This document shows positions 38,801 to 48,013 of a stretch of 48,013 bases of DNA, in pieces (within the stretch, counting starts at the first letter, position 1; each line of letters starts with the position of its first letter). Origin of the DNA: Methylobacter sp. (GTDB lineage Bacteria; Pseudomonadota; Gammaproteobacteria; Methylococcales; Methylomonadaceae); the NCBI GenBank assembly GCA_026399025.1, contig JAPLRU010000002.1:1-48013 (forward strand). Reading direction: 5' to 3'. The notes under the pieces were generated by a model that was given only the letters and a program-made list of their open reading frames with translations, made no database searches and was not told where the DNA came from. A program made the translations under genes and the position numbers.

Positions 38801-40100
38801 TGCCCAACCTATGCAGCGTAGGCGCACGATTTAATAAAATAGGATGTTCGCGAATAACTTCTTCAAGTATATCCCAAACTTCAGCACCTTCCCTTTCAAC
38901 CATTTTTTTCGCAGCTTTAATGGTTGTAGCTAAACCGCGAAATTGTAACTTACTAAATATAAATGGCTTGAATAACTCCAATGCCATTTTTTTCGGAAGT
39001 CCACATTGATGCAGCCTTAATGTCGGACCCACAACAATTACCGAACGACCTGAATAATCAACACGCTTACCAAGCAAGTTTTGTCTAAAACGACCTTGCT
39101 TACCTTTAATCATATCCGCTAATGATTTAAGCGGCCTTCTATTGGTTCCGGTAATAGCACGACCACGACGACCGTTATCCAGCAACGCATCAACTGACTC
39201 TTGCAGCATACGTTTTTCATTACGAACAATGATGTCCGGTGCATTCAAGTCCAGCAACCGGTTTAAACGGTTATTTCTATTGATAACCCGACGATACAGA
39301 TCATTCAAATCGGAAGTTGCAAAGCGGCCGCCATCCAAAGGAACCAGTGGACGCAATTCAGGCGGCAACACCGGTAATACTTTTAAAATCATCCATTCCG
39401 GACGATTTTTTGAACTCAATAACGCATCCATTACCTTCAGGCGCTTTGAATACTTCTTGATCTTGGTTTCTGAATTAGTCGAATTTATTTCTTCGCGCAG
39501 AATTTCAACTTGCTCTTTTAAATCAATTGATTTGAGCAAATCGTAAATCGCTTCCGCACCCATTTTCGCGACAAAATCATCGCCATGCAGCTCAACAGCA
39601 TCCAGATAATCGTCATCGGTAAGTAACTGCCCTTTATCCAAAGGCGTCATGCCGGGATCTAAAACAACGAACGATTCAAAATACAATACCCGCTCAATTT
39701 CGCGTAATGTCATATCCAATAACAACGCGATTCTGGAAGGCAGTGACTTTAAAAACCAAATATGAGCAACGGGACTGGCTAAATCGATATGTCCCATTCT
39801 TTCCCGACGGACTTTGGATAAAGTAACCTCAACACCACATTTTTCGCAAATAACGCCGCGATGCTTCAATCTTTTATATTTACCGCAAAGACACTCATAA
39901 TCACTAACCGGGCCAAAAATCTTGGCGCAAAATAAGCCGTCGCGCTCTGGTTTAAAGGTACGATAGTTAATTGTTTCCGGTTTTTTTACTTCGCCGTATG
40001 ACCAGGAACGGATCATATCCGGTGACGCCAAACCAATGCTAATTCCGTCAAAATCATCGGCACGACCTTGACGCTTTAGGAAATTCATTAAATCTTTCAA
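35895..40100 (-). CDS. rpoC: DNA-directed RNA polymerase subunit beta'
   Basis: 1401 residues, the gammaproteobacterial length. Catalytic subunit with the Mg site [12 protein letters not shown] near residue 460. Zinc site 1 uses C70, C72, C85 and C88 (CLCG and CEKCG). Zinc site 2 includes [15 protein letters not shown] near residue 890. The bridge-helix and trigger-loop regions ([34 protein letters not shown]) are intact. It follows rpoB after an unusually long 136-base, palindrome-bearing spacer. Confidence 0.99.
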   Translation of the reverse strand: MKDLMNFLKRQGRADDFDGISIGLASPDMIRSWSYGEVKKPETINYRTFKPERDGLFCAKIFGPVSDYECLCGKYKRLKHRGVICEKCGVEVTLSKVRRERMGHIDLASPVAHIWFLKSLPSRIALLLDMTLREIERVLYFESFVVLDPGMTPLDKGQLLTDDDYLDAVELHGDDFVAKMGAEAIYDLLKSIDLKEQVEILREEINSTNSETKIKKYSKRLKVMDALLSSKNRPEWMILKVLPVLPPELRPLVPLDGGRFATSDLNDLYRRVINRNNRLNRLLDLNAPDIIVRNEKRMLQESVDALLDNGRRGRAITGTNRRPLKSLADMIKGKQGRFRQNLLGKRVDYSGRSVIVVGPTLRLHQCGLPKKMALELFKPFIFSKLQFRGLATTIKAAKKMVEREGAEVWDILEEVIREHPILLNRAPTLHRLGIQAFEPTLIEGKAIQLHPLVCSAFNADFDGDQMAVHIPLSIEAQLEARTLMMATNNILSPANGEPVINPSQDVVLGLYYISREKINAKGDGSIFVSVGEIHKALLTKTVELQSKIQLRITEKVANEQGELEDKTHRVETTVGRALIWEVVPDRTPYELVNCDMTKKNISRLINYSYRYLGNKDTVILADQLMYLGFRYATISGVSFGIEDMVIPAKKVDIIKASDAEVNEIQSQYASGLVTDGERYNKVVDIWSHANDQIAKVMMDGLGEESVVDAAGKTVKQKSFNSIFMMAESGARGSAAQIRQLAGMRGLMAKPDGSIIETPITANFREGLDVLQYFISTHGARKGLADTALKTANSGYLTRRLVDVAQDLVINGDDCGTSNGLIMTPIIEGGDVVEPLSERVLGRVAVNDIMDPAGDIIVAPRGTLLNEHWVSVLEAHSIDQVMVRSIITCENRHGVCAACYGRDLGRGHLVNIGEAVGVIAAQSIGEPGTQLTMRTFHIGGAASRSAAISNVQVKSAGTVRLNNLKSVVNREGNLVAVSRSGEVGVVDDYGREKERYKIPYGAVLSVQEGSRINAGDIIVNWDPHTHPVITEVDGVVELIDFVDGVTVQKQSDEVTGLSSLVVTDPKQRGSAGKELRPMVKLFDGEGNAIHLPGTEIPAQYFLPAGAIAGIKDGGEVKVGDVLARIPQESSKTRDITGGLPRVADLFEARKTKDPAILAETSGTISFGKETKGKQRVIITDSAGEQIETLIPKWRHITVFEGEYVEKGETIAEGELTPHDILRLRGIEELANYLVKEIQDVYRLQGVKINDKHIEAIIRQMLRKVEITASGDTSFLKGDQVERAAMREENDKVEAEGKIPASYNSVLLGITKASLATESFISAASFQETTRVLTDAAVRGLSDGLQGLKENVIVGRLIPAGTGLAYHESRKNRFAQHEIVESEAPLVVDAGDVEEALKQALNI

Positions 40101-40150
40101 GAGCTTATCCTCTTTAAATGCTTTCTGGCATTAACCAGATCAGGCTGTGG

Positions 40151-40235
40151 GTTGGGTTAGGCGCGTTTTTAACACCATAACCCAACGTGTGCGATCTTAA
40201 TTTGTCGTGTTACGCTACGCTAATTCGACCTTCGC
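40151..40235. repeat. Palindromic repeat in the rpoB-rpoC spacer
   Basis: GTTGGGTTA (40151-40159) pairs with TAACCCAAC (40178-40186). A second palindrome, GTCGtgTTA-cgctacgc-TAAttCGAC, lies around 40203-40228. The GTTGGGTTA and TTACGCTACGCTAA strings are of the type common in dispersed hairpin repeats. It would be transcribed inside the rpoBC message. Confidence 0.65.
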
Positions 40236-40236
40236 A

Positions 40237-43200
40237 CTAATCTCGCTGCAATTCTATATTGACAGCCAGTGAACGGATTTCCTTAATCAAAACATTAAAT
40301 GACTCCGGCATACCGGCTTCCATTTTATGATCGCCATCGACAATGTTTTTATACATTCGCGTTCTACCGGTCACGTCGTCCGACTTAACTGTCAACATTT
40401 CCTGCAAGGTGTAGGCGGCACCATAAGCCTCAAGCGCCCAGACTTCCATTTCCCCAAAACGCTGACCGCCAAATTGTGCTTTACCACCCAATGGCTGCTG
40501 CGTAACCAAACTATAAGGCCCTGTTGATCGCGCATGCATTTTGTCATCAACCAAATGGTTTAACTTCAACATATACATATAACCAACCGTGACTTCACGC
40601 TCAAACGGCTCTCCGGTCAAACCATCATAAAGCGTCACCTGCCCATGCTCGGGCAAATCAGCCAACTTCAGCATAGTGCGAATTTCTTCTTCGCTTGCAC
40701 CGTCAAATACAGGTGTCGCCATAGGCACACCACTTATAAGATTGGTCGCCATTTCCAGAATTTCTTGATCGGAAAATGAAGCCAAATCCTCTTTGCGCCC
40801 ACTACTGTTATAAATTTTATCTAAATAATCCCTAATCGCAGCAACCTTGGCTTTTTCCTGATCATACTGAGCCTCAAGCATTTTACCTATCTTGATGCCC
40901 AAGCCTTTTGCCGCCCAACCCAAATGCGTTTCGAGCACCTGCCCGACATTCATTCGCGAAGGTACACCTAACGGGTTCAAGACAATGTCAACCGGGTTAC
41001 CGTCAGCGGTATAGGGCATATCTTCAATCGGTCTAATCATGGAAATAACACCTTTGTTTCCATGACGGCCAGCCATTTTATCACCGGGCTGTATACGCCG
41101 TTTAACCGCCAAATAAACCTTGACCATCTTTAGAACACCTGGCGCTAAATCATCACCCATAGTGATTTTTTTACGCTTGACTTCAAACTTTTCATCAAAA
41201 TCTTTCCTTTGTTGCTCAACCTGAGCAACAACTGTTTCCAACTGAAGGTTAATATCTTCGTCCTTCATACGGATTTTCAGCCACTCGGAATGTTTCAGAC
41301 CGTTGAGATAAACTTGCGTAATTTCAGTACCCGCTCTCAATTGCCCCGGACCGGACTGCGCCACTTTTCCAATTAATAACTTAGCAACACGGGCAAATAT
41401 ATCTTCTTCAAGAATTTTAAGCTGATCATCAAGGTCTTTTCTGTACCGCTTGATTTCTTCCTGCTCAATATCCAGAGCTCGCTTATCCTTCTTAACTCCG
41501 TCACGAGTGAATACCTGAACATCAATTACCGTTCCTTCAATACTTCCAGGCACACGTAACGAGGTATCCTTAACATCGGCCGCTTTCTCGCCGAAAATTG
41601 CGCGTAATAATTTTTCTTCCGGCGTTAACTGCGTTTCGCCTTTAGGCGTCACTTTACCAACCAAAATGTCGCCACCTTTAACTTCAGCACCGACATAAAC
41701 AATTCCTGACTCATCGAGCTTGGACAATGCCTCTTCGCTGACGTTAGGAATATCGGCCGTGATTTCTTCCGGGCTGTGCTTGGTATCGCGCGCTACGCAA
41801 GTTTTCTCTTCGATATGGATAGTAGTAAAACGATCTTCCTTAACGACACGCTCTGAAACCAGTATCGAATCTTCAAAGTTGTACCCATTCCAAGGCATAA
41901 ACGCGACCAGCATGTTTTGCCCCAAAGCCAGCTCGCCTATATCCGTAGACGGGCCATCCGCCATAATATCGCCGGCATTCACGATATCACCAGGCTTTAC
42001 CAATGGTTTTTGATTGATACAAGTATTTTGGTTTGATCGGGTATATTTGATCAGATTATAAATATCAACGCCTGGCGTACCTGTTTCGGTCTCTGTATCA
42101 TTTACACGAACCACAATTCTAGCCGCGTCAACAGCTTCGATTTTACCACCCCGAGCCGCAACCACCGTCACCCCGGAATCTTTTGCAACCGTTCTTTCCA
42201 TACCCGTCCCTACTAGTGGCTTTTCAGCTCTTAGCGTAGGAACAGCTTGGCGCTGCATATTTGACCCCATCAACGCACGGTTAGCATCATCATGCTCCAA
42301 AAACGGAATAATTGAAGCCGCCACAGAAACAATCTGCTTAGACGAGACATCCATATACTGCACAGTGTCGGACATCGCTAAAGTAAATTCATCCTTATGG
42401 CGGCATGAAACCAGACCTTCGACCAGTTTACCGTTTGCATCGACAGCAACACTAGCTTGCGCAATTACAAACTCACCTTCCTCAATAGCTGATAAATAAT
42501 CAACGTGGTCAGTTACTTTACCATCAACCACTTTTCTGTAGGGCGTTTCCAAGAAACCATAGTTATTGGTGCGCGCATAAACCGACAATGAATTTATCAA
42601 GCCAATATTTGGCCCTTCAGGCGTCTCAATAGGACACACACGACCATAATGCGTTGCATGCACGTCACGAACCTCAAAGCCCGCACGTTCGCGTGCCAAA
42701 CCACCCGGCCCCAAGGCTGATACACGACGTTTGTGTGTCACTTGAGATAATGGATTATTTTGATCCATGAACTGTGACAACTGACTAGAACCAAAGAATT
42801 CTTTTACCGCCGCAGAAACCGGTTTCGCATTAATAATTTCTTGTGGCATCAAGCCTTCTGAATCAGCCAACGTTAATCGTTCTTTTACTGCTCTTTCAAC
42901 CCGGACCAATCCTACGCGGAATTGGTTCTCGATCATCTCTCCAACCGAGCGAACGCGTCTATTGCCTAAATGATCAATATCGTCAACATTACCGTTGCCG
43001 TTACGAATATCTATTAATTCTTTAAGTACATCAATGATGTCGTCTTTCGTTAAGGTACCCGGCCCTGTTGTTTCTTGACGACCTAAACGACGATTGAACT
43101 TCATCCGCCCAACCGTAGATAAATCATATCGCTCATCGGTAAAGAACAGATTCTGAAACAGATTTTCCGCTGAATCCTTAGTCGGCGGCTCACCAGGACG

Positions 43201-44331
43201 CATCATACGATAGATTTCAACCAACGCTTCAAGGCTGTTAGTTGTGGTGTCCAATCTCATCGCATTAGACATATACGGACCTTTATCAAGGTCATTGACA
43301 AAAAGAGTATTAATTTCAGAAATGCCGCTTTCAATGCATCGGTCTATTATCGCTACAGTAAGCTCTTCATTTACATTAGCAACCAATTCACCTGTAGATC
43401 GGTCAATTAAGTTATTTCCTAATATCTTGCCGACCAAATAATCCCTTGGCACTTCCACTTCAGTTAACCCTGACTTAAGCATTTCACGGATATGTTTGGC
43501 CGTGATTCGACGCCCCTCTTCAACCAATACTTGACCATTTTTACTTTTAATATCAAAAGCTGCAATTTCTCCTCGCATACGCTCTGGGACGATATGAAAA
43601 ATGCATTTTTGAGCATCAATAGTAAATTTATTCATTTCGAAGAAAATCTTGATCATTTCTTCGTTATCGTATCCCAGTCCTCTAAGCAAAATAGTTGCAG
43701 GTATCTTTCTACGTCGATCGATACGGACAAACACACAATCTTTATGATCGAATTCAAAGTCTAACCATGAACCGCGGTAAGGGATAACCCGTGCATTAAA
43801 TAACAATTTTCCTGATGAATGAGTCTTTCCTTTATCATGATCAAAAAAGACACCCGGCGAACGATGCAACTGGGAAACAATCACTCGCTCCGTCCCATTA
43901 ATGACAAATGTTCCATTGTCCGTCATTAACGGTAGCTCACCCATGTAAACTTCCTGTTCGCGGATATCCTTAACTACTCTTGCATTCGCAGACGCTTCCT
44001 TATCATAGATAACCAAGCGAACCAATACCCTTAAGGGCGCGGCATAGGTTGCCCCTCTTTGCTGGCATTCCCTTACATCAAAAACAGGCTCCCCCAATCT
44101 ATATTTCACATACTCCAGCACTGCATATCCGGAATGGCTTTCAATTGGAAAAACGCTGGAAAACGCAGCATGCAAGCCGCTGTCTTCACGCTTTTCAGCT
44201 TTAACACCTGATTGCAAAAAGCCCGCATATGAATTAATTTGCGTTGCCAGAAGATAGGGAACATCAAGTACTTCAGTACCTTTCCCAAAGTTATTTCGAA
44301 TACGCTTTTTTTCGGTAAAAGAGTAGGACAT
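40237..44331 (-). CDS. rpoB: DNA-directed RNA polymerase subunit beta
   Basis: 1364 residues from ATG 44331 ([17 protein letters not shown]), which aligns with the known N-terminus and has GGAAG upstream; the frame extends further upstream to 44376 without support. The rifampicin pocket [20 protein letters not shown] has the sensitive Asp, His and, just after, Ser ([10 protein letters not shown]). C-terminal [17 protein letters not shown] and [20 protein letters not shown] blocks are complete. It lies after rplL, behind an attenuator-like hairpin pair. Confidence 0.99.
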   Translation of the reverse strand: MSYSFTEKKRIRNNFGKGTEVLDVPYLLATQINSYAGFLQSGVKAEKREDSGLHAAFSSVFPIESHSGYAVLEYVKYRLGEPVFDVRECQQRGATYAAPLRVLVRLVIYDKEASANARVVKDIREQEVYMGELPLMTDNGTFVINGTERVIVSQLHRSPGVFFDHDKGKTHSSGKLLFNARVIPYRGSWLDFEFDHKDCVFVRIDRRRKIPATILLRGLGYDNEEMIKIFFEMNKFTIDAQKCIFHIVPERMRGEIAAFDIKSKNGQVLVEEGRRITAKHIREMLKSGLTEVEVPRDYLVGKILGNNLIDRSTGELVANVNEELTVAIIDRCIESGISEINTLFVNDLDKGPYMSNAMRLDTTTNSLEALVEIYRMMRPGEPPTKDSAENLFQNLFFTDERYDLSTVGRMKFNRRLGRQETTGPGTLTKDDIIDVLKELIDIRNGNGNVDDIDHLGNRRVRSVGEMIENQFRVGLVRVERAVKERLTLADSEGLMPQEIINAKPVSAAVKEFFGSSQLSQFMDQNNPLSQVTHKRRVSALGPGGLARERAGFEVRDVHATHYGRVCPIETPEGPNIGLINSLSVYARTNNYGFLETPYRKVVDGKVTDHVDYLSAIEEGEFVIAQASVAVDANGKLVEGLVSCRHKDEFTLAMSDTVQYMDVSSKQIVSVAASIIPFLEHDDANRALMGSNMQRQAVPTLRAEKPLVGTGMERTVAKDSGVTVVAARGGKIEAVDAARIVVRVNDTETETGTPGVDIYNLIKYTRSNQNTCINQKPLVKPGDIVNAGDIMADGPSTDIGELALGQNMLVAFMPWNGYNFEDSILVSERVVKEDRFTTIHIEEKTCVARDTKHSPEEITADIPNVSEEALSKLDESGIVYVGAEVKGGDILVGKVTPKGETQLTPEEKLLRAIFGEKAADVKDTSLRVPGSIEGTVIDVQVFTRDGVKKDKRALDIEQEEIKRYRKDLDDQLKILEEDIFARVAKLLIGKVAQSGPGQLRAGTEITQVYLNGLKHSEWLKIRMKDEDINLQLETVVAQVEQQRKDFDEKFEVKRKKITMGDDLAPGVLKMVKVYLAVKRRIQPGDKMAGRHGNKGVISMIRPIEDMPYTADGNPVDIVLNPLGVPSRMNVGQVLETHLGWAAKGLGIKIGKMLEAQYDQEKAKVAAIRDYLDKIYNSSGRKEDLASFSDQEILEMATNLISGVPMATPVFDGASEEEIRTMLKLADLPEHGQVTLYDGLTGEPFEREVTVGYMYMLKLNHLVDDKMHARSTGPYSLVTQQPLGGKAQFGGQRFGEMEVWALEAYGAAYTLQEMLTVKSDDVTGRTRMYKNIVDGDHKMEAGMPESFNVLIKEIRSLAVNIELQRD

Positions 44332-44389
44332 ATCGCTTCCAAACCTTTTCATCATAGATAATTTTCTACTGTGCAATTATTGCAAACAG

Positions 44390-44456
44390 TAAAAGGCCGG
44401 TGACAAGGGTGCCACCAGCCATACTTGGCAGAGACGTTTATTTCACCGTCTCTGCA
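44390..44456 (-). promoter_or_regulatory. Attenuator-like hairpin pair between rplL and rpoB
   Basis: Read on the minus strand, GCAGAGACG-loop-CGTCTCTGC is a perfect nine-base stem (44428-44455). It is followed by GGCTGGTG-loop-CACCGGCC (one G-T pair) and then TTTT. The second hairpin with its T run looks like a partial terminator, as known for attenuation between rplL and rpoB in E. coli. Efficiency cannot be judged from sequence. Confidence 0.65.
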
Positions 44457-44469
44457 ATTGAGTCAAAAT

Positions 44470-44838
44470 TTATTTAATTTCGACGGTAGCGCCTGCTTCA
44501 ACAAGCTGCTTTTTAACATCTTCTGCCTCGGCTTTAGAGACAGCTTCTTTCACAGTTGTTGGAACACCTTCAACTGCATCTTTAGCTTCTTTCAAGCCCA
44601 AACCAGTTAGACTGCGTACAGCCTTAATAACTGCAACTTTATTTTCGCCGAAAGATGTCATAATAACATCAAATTCAGTTTGCTCTTCAACAGCAGCAGC
44701 GGCCGCCGCAGGCGCTGCAGCTACAGCAACAGCTGCAGATACACCAAATTTTTCTTCCATCGCTGAAATCAAGTCAACGATTTCCATAACACTCATGTTT
44801 GAGACCGCTTCCAAGATATCTTCTTGCGAAATTGCCAT
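44470..44838 (-). CDS. rplL: 50S ribosomal protein L7/L12
   Basis: 122 residues. Stalk protein that recruits translation GTPases. N-terminal dimer domain (about 1-35), an Ala-rich hinge ([16 protein letters not shown], about 36-51), and the C-terminal domain with [20 protein letters not shown] and DAVEGVP. A GAGGA ribosome site precedes the start. Follows rplJ by 72 bases. Confidence 0.99.
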   Translation of the reverse strand: MAISQEDILEAVSNMSVMEIVDLISAMEEKFGVSAAVAVAAAPAAAAAAVEEQTEFDVIMTSFGENKVAVIKAVRSLTGLGLKEAKDAVEGVPTTVKEAVSKAEAEDVKKQLVEAGATVEIK

Positions 44839-44910
44839 TGTATATTCCTCTAAAAATAATAAGTTTTAAACTGATTGTGGTAACAGAAACATTGCAATAC
44901 AACGTATCTA

Positions 44911-45405
44911 CTATGCCGCTTCTTTCTGGTCTCTAATTGCAGCCAAAGTACGCACAAATTTCTCTGTAGGCGCTCTCATTACCGACATCAACATACCAAT
45001 ACCTTGATCGCGAGTAGGCAAACTAGCCAGTCGAGCAAGCTCAGACCCACCGAACGCCTGCCCGCCAATAGCAACTACCTTAGTAATTAACTTGTCGTGA
45101 GTTTTGGCAAAATTACTGATCAACCGGGCTGCAGAACCAGGATCTTCCATAGAAAATGCAATCAGCAACGGGCCTACCAGCCCACTTTGCATGCACTCAA
45201 ACTCCGTACCGGCTACAGCTCGTTTTGCCAGCGTATTTTTTACCACACGCAAATACACACCTGTCTCTCTCGCAGTTTTACGCAATTCGGTTAATTCCGT
45301 AACTGTCAACCCACGATATTCTGCTGCAATTGCAGAATGAGCTTTTGCGGCGAATACAGCGACTTCTTCTACGACAGCTTTTTTGCTATCTAAATTTAGT
45401 GCCAC
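44911..45405 (-). CDS. rplJ: 50S ribosomal protein L10
   Basis: 164 residues. Base of the L7/L12 stalk, and in E. coli the L10-L12 complex represses its own leader. Starts with GTG at 45405 behind a strong GGAGGT. EYRGLTVTELTELRKTARET and LRVVKNTLAKRAVAGTEFEC are the signature blocks; the C-terminal helix that binds L12 is present. A structured leader lies upstream. Confidence 0.98.
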   Translation of the reverse strand: MALNLDSKKAVVEEVAVFAAKAHSAIAAEYRGLTVTELTELRKTARETGVYLRVVKNTLAKRAVAGTEFECMQSGLVGPLLIAFSMEDPGSAARLISNFAKTHDKLITKVVAIGGQAFGGSELARLASLPTRDQGIGMLMSVMRAPTEKFVRTLAAIRDQKEAA

Positions 45406-45575
45406 AACTTACCTCCGGACTTTATCCCCAGAATTAATAAAAAGTATTCATCGAATACCCCTTACGGTCCCTTTCCCCAGATTTTAGGTTCCAGCTTCCG
45501 TCTACGCAGGAAATATTAAGTTTTTACAACGCCTGCGGTCTTTGACGGCTACCGAACGAGTCGGCAACCCAAAGT
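45406..45575 (-). promoter_or_regulatory. rplJ (L10) autoregulatory leader
   Basis: The 180-base gap between rplA and rplJ contains CCTGCGTAGACGG (minus strand of 45498-45510), a string also in the E. coli rplJ leader that L10(L12)4 binds. The flanking bases can form stems. Boundaries are approximate. The known mechanism is translational repression of rplJ-rplL; that it operates here is inferred. Confidence 0.65.
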
Positions 45576-45585
45576 CTTTTAATGG

Positions 45586-46281
45586 TCACATTGAAATACT
45601 GCTTTGATCTAACCACAAACCCGGCCCCATGGTCGATGACAGCGTTATTTTCTTAATGTATATGCCTTTAGCCGCAGTCGGTTTTATCTTTCTCAAATCT
45701 GCCAGCAACGCTTCCAAGTTACCTTGAATTGCAGGAGCATCAAATGTGACTTTGCCAAGCGTACAATGAATAATTCCCGATTTATCAGTTCGGTAACGCA
45801 CTTGACCCGATTTTGCATTTTTTACTGCGGTAGCAACATCTGCAGTTACAGTTCCTACTTTAGGATTAGGCATTAAACCCCGTGGACCTAAAATCTGACC
45901 TAACTGACCAACCACTCTCATAGCATCTGGAGATGCAATAACCACATCAAAATTCATCTCGCCTTTTTTTACCAGCTCCGCTAAGTCATCCATACCTACA
46001 ATATCTGCCCCCGCTTCCCTGGCAGCATCAGCATTAGGACCTTGAGTAAAAACAGCAACTCTGACTGTTTTACCCGTACCATTTGGCAATACAGTTGCAC
46101 CCCGAACATTTTGATCGGACTTACGAGGATCCACACCTAAGTTAACACTAACGTCGATAGCTTCATTAAACTTTGCAGTACCTAGTTCTTTTAATAATTG
46201 AACCGCTTCAGTAATTGAATACTGCTTGGTTTTTTCAACTTTCCCTTTGATAATTTTTGCTTTTTTTGACAACTTAGCCAT
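45586..46281 (-). CDS. rplA: 50S ribosomal protein L1
   Basis: 231 residues. L1-stalk protein that moves deacylated tRNA out of the E-site; in E. coli it represses rplK-rplA. The start [40 protein letters not shown] and [15 protein letters not shown] are diagnostic. It overlaps the rplK stop by one base. Confidence 0.98.
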   Translation of the reverse strand: MAKLSKKAKIIKGKVEKTKQYSITEAVQLLKELGTAKFNEAIDVSVNLGVDPRKSDQNVRGATVLPNGTGKTVRVAVFTQGPNADAAREAGADIVGMDDLAELVKKGEMNFDVVIASPDAMRVVGQLGQILGPRGLMPNPKVGTVTADVATAVKNAKSGQVRYRTDKSGIIHCTLGKVTFDAPAIQGNLEALLADLRKIKPTAAKGIYIKKITLSSTMGPGLWLDQSSISM

Positions 46282-46712
46282 TACAGTCCCTCCACATTCA
46301 GGCCCATGCTATATGCACTGCCTGCAATGGTTTTTACCGCCGCTTCCAGATTTGCAGCATTCAAATCTTCCATCTTTGTTTTAGCAATTTCTTCCAATTG
46401 CGCCCTAGTTATCGTGCCTATTTTTTTTGTATTAGGGTTACTACTTCCACTTTTAATCCCCATCGCTTTTTTCAAAAGGATTGAGGCTGGCGGAGTTTTC
46501 GTAATAAAGGTAAAACTTCGATCACTATAGACCGTGATAACCACAGGCAAAGGCAAACCTTTTTCCGTATCCTGCGTTTTAGCATTAAAAGCCTTACAAA
46601 ACTCCATAATATTAACACCTCGCTGACCCAATGCAGGACCAACAGGTGGACTTGGATTTGCTTCACCCGCTTTAACCTGCAATTTTATATACGCGGTTAT
46701 TTTTTTAGCCAT
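46281..46712 (-). CDS. rplK: 50S ribosomal protein L11
   Basis: 143 residues. Factor-binding stalk-base protein, needed for RelA response and thiostrepton binding. [20 protein letters not shown] (N-domain with the proline pair) and the C-terminal [16 protein letters not shown] are clear. First gene after an intrinsic terminator that separates it from nusG. Confidence 0.99.
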   Translation of the reverse strand: MAKKITAYIKLQVKAGEANPSPPVGPALGQRGVNIMEFCKAFNAKTQDTEKGLPLPVVITVYSDRSFTFITKTPPASILLKKAMGIKSGSSNPNTKKIGTITRAQLEEIAKTKMEDLNAANLEAAVKTIAGSAYSMGLNVEGL

Positions 46713-46761
46713 TATTTACTCCAAATATGGGTACAAACGCATTTCAGCTCCCCTTAGACAC

Positions 46762-46793
46762 AAAAAATCACTGCCTTATTCAGACAGTGATTT
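46762..46793 (-). terminator. Intrinsic terminator between nusG and rplK
   Basis: Minus-strand RNA reads AAATCACTG, a loop of about 11 bases, CAGTGATTT, then more T (six-base T run overall). It lies just after the nusG stop, so secE-nusG and rplKA are probably separate or only partly linked units. Confidence 0.8.
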
Positions 46794-46818
46794 CACAAAA
46801 ACTAAAACTTAATTTTAA

Positions 46819-47352
46819 TTAACTTTTTTCCACTTGCCCGAAACCAAGCTCAACAGATGTTGACCGACCAAAAATAAGAACTGATATTTTTATTTTGCTC
46901 TTTTCATAGTTAACTTCTTCGACAACACCATTAAAATCTTTAAAGGGTCCATCAATAACCCTAATCACTTCACCAACCTCAAACATGGTTTTTGGACGAG
47001 GCTTATTAACCCCATCTTCCACCCTATTGAGAATCGCCATAGCTTCTTTCTCTGATATTGGCGCAGGACGATCAGAAGTACCACCTATAAACCCCAATAC
47101 CTTAGGCACATCTTTCACTAAATGCCAAGTTTCATCAGTCAAGTCCATTTGCACCAAAACATATCCGGGGAAAAATTTCCTTTCGCTTTTCCTTTGCTGC
47201 CCCATCCTCATTTCCACAACCTCTTCCGTAGGCACCAGAATCTTTCCAAAATACTGCTCCAGACCATCCCTCTTTATTCTTTCCTCTAAAGCTTGCTTGA
47301 CCTTATTCTCAAAATTTGAATAAGCATGCACAACATACCAGCGTAATGCCAT
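46819..47352 (-). CDS. nusG: Transcription termination/antitermination protein NusG
   Basis: 177 residues. Binds the polymerase clamp and, through its KOW domain, Rho or ribosomal S10. N-terminal [20 protein letters not shown], then [14 protein letters not shown]; the C-terminal KOW part has [20 protein letters not shown]. Start ATG 47352 has AGGGAGG-like bases 5-10 upstream, which also encode the tail of the ancestral secE frame. Confidence 0.99.
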   Translation of the reverse strand: MALRWYVVHAYSNFENKVKQALEERIKRDGLEQYFGKILVPTEEVVEMRMGQQRKSERKFFPGYVLVQMDLTDETWHLVKDVPKVLGFIGGTSDRPAPISEKEAMAILNRVEDGVNKPRPKTMFEVGEVIRVIDGPFKDFNGVVEEVNYEKSKIKISVLIFGRSTSVELGFGQVEKS

Positions 47353-47356
47353 TTCC

Positions 47357-47700
47357 CTACCCTCCTTGACCAGTTAAAAAACGCACTCCCCAAAATAGAA
47401 ACATATCTAGCAACCACAGAATCAAACCAACAATAAAAACCATCGCAAAGACGGCCAAACAACCTTCCTAACCTCCAGCTTAGATTCTAAAACGAAAGAC
47501 CAGACAGTACGTCCCATATCCGTAGTAAGCGTGATACCAGCCACAACAAGAACCACAAACATCAAACCGAGCACTCTATACAAAACTGAAACTTCTGAGA
47601 AATAATAGAACGCAGCCACACCAGCAACCACAAAGACGACAGAAAATACTTGCTTAACGACATCAAATACTGATGTGCTTGCTTCTACTTGAGTATTCAT
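47357..47700 (-). pseudogene. secE: secE with an apparent frameshifting deletion
   Basis: SecE is the essential helix-clamp subunit of the SecYEG translocon. From ATG 47700 (MNTQVEASTSVFD) the protein reads normally through two membrane helices into the signature SKLEVRKVVWP. There the expected TRQET-type segment is missing and the frame runs into LRWFLLLV and a stop at 47422. In the next frame the sequence continues as VFAMVFIVGLILWLLDMF and LTGQGG to a stop at 47357, five bases before nusG. Aligned by eye to E. coli SecE, about 11 codons (roughly 34 bases) are lost. This is either a sequence or assembly error or a real truncation. Between tRNA-Trp and nusG, as usual. Confidence 0.85.
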
Positions 47701-47745
47701 ATGATATTTACTATGAAAAATAGATTTGATATGCTTTAATCTGAA

Positions 47746-47821
47746 TGGCAGGCCAGGAGGGTCTCGAACCCCCAACCCGCGGTTTTGGAGACCGCTATTC
47801 TACCAATTGAACTACTGACCT
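47746..47821 (-). tRNA. tRNA-Trp (anticodon CCA)
   Basis: Minus strand, 76 bases with an encoded CCA end. Acceptor AGGTCAG pairs with CTGGCCT (one G-T pair). The anticodon loop CTCCAAA sits on the stem GCGGT/ACCGC and gives CCA, tryptophan. The T arm GGGGG-TTCGAGA-CCCTC is normal (one G-T pair). It lies between tuf copy 2 and secE, a common arrangement in bacteria. Confidence 0.96.
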
Positions 47822-47869
47822 ATTCAGACAAACTTTACATAAGTTATTATATTATACTAAATAATTTTA

Positions 47870-48013
47870 TTATTCAAGTATTGACGCAACGACACCCGCA
47901 CCTACTGTACGACCACCTTCACGAATTGCAAAACGCAAGCCATCATCCATAGCAATCGGTGAAATCAGCTTTACCTTTACTGAAATATTATCGCCCGGCA
48001 TAACCATTTCAAC
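47870..48013 (-). CDS. tuf: Elongation factor Tu, second copy (partial, 3' end)
   Basis: The last 47 codons and the stop of a second tuf gene; the rest lies beyond the window edge. The protein ends ASILE, against ASIIE in the copy at 31499-32689. Bases 47886-48013 are identical to the matching part of that copy; the only differences are in the last few codons. Presence of one tuf in the str operon and one before tRNA-Trp-secE-nusG is typical of gammaproteobacteria. Confidence 0.97.
   Translation of the reverse strand, partial: VEMVMPGDNISVKVKLISPIAMDDGLRFAIREGGRTVGAGVVASILE

Noticed and set aside
47422-47775. Longer secE start reaching into tRNA-Trp
   Set aside because: The extra N-terminal residues are translated tRNA sequence; ATG 47700 is the natural start.
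1-48013. CRISPR array, prophage or toxin-antitoxin module
   Set aside because: No regular short direct repeats with spacers, no phage structural genes and no paired small toxin/antitoxin frames were seen.

Overview
The window looks like a chromosomal segment of a gammaproteobacterium. The evidence is the lptM-lysA-dapF-DUF484-xerC block, the linked rif, str, S10, spc and alpha ribosomal clusters, two tuf copies, and a YjgA/DarP-type ribosome factor. The mix of an AmmeMemoRadiSam triad, DUF2333/DUF4389 genes and many hairpin repeats would fit a Methylococcales-type organism. That last assignment is inference; no methane-oxidation gene lies in the window.

Positions 1-18032 hold ordinary chromosomal genes mixed with repeat-rich spacers. 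First come amrS (minus) and amrB-amrA (plus), the three AmmeMemoRadiSam genes. Next is a minus-strand TonB energy-transduction group (DedA protein, tonB, exbB, exbD), then a small secreted protein and about 1.1 kb of repeat-bearing spacer. A plus-strand run follows: lptM, lysA, dapF, DUF484, xerC, DUF2333, DUF4389, dinB. It covers LPS-export maturation, lysine/peptidoglycan precursor synthesis, chromosome dimer resolution and translesion synthesis. Convergent to it lie darP and a family 5-like uracil-DNA glycosylase. A decayed IS3-family insertion sequence (about 16.7-17.9 kb) ends this half.

Positions 18033-48013 are one long minus-strand block of transcription and translation genes. Read in the direction of transcription (from high to low coordinate) it runs: tuf copy 2 (partial), tRNA-Trp, secE (damaged in this sequence), nusG, a terminator, rplK, rplA, the rplJ leader, rplJ, rplL, an attenuator-like hairpin pair, rpoB, rpoC, the str promoter, rpsL, rpsG, fusA, tuf copy 1, and then the S10, spc and alpha operons down to rplQ.

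The points most worth a second look are these. (1) secE carries what appears to be a deletion of about 34 bases that frameshifts it and removes its last membrane segment. (2) Copies of a structured repeat family show base changes that keep a palindrome paired. (3) Two inverted copies of a roughly 62-base unit flank amrS. (4) The two tuf copies share an exact 128-base tract that ends just before the stop codon. (5) Several tiny membrane-protein ORFs sit in the spacers. I found no CRISPR array, no phage and no clearly new multi-gene system.
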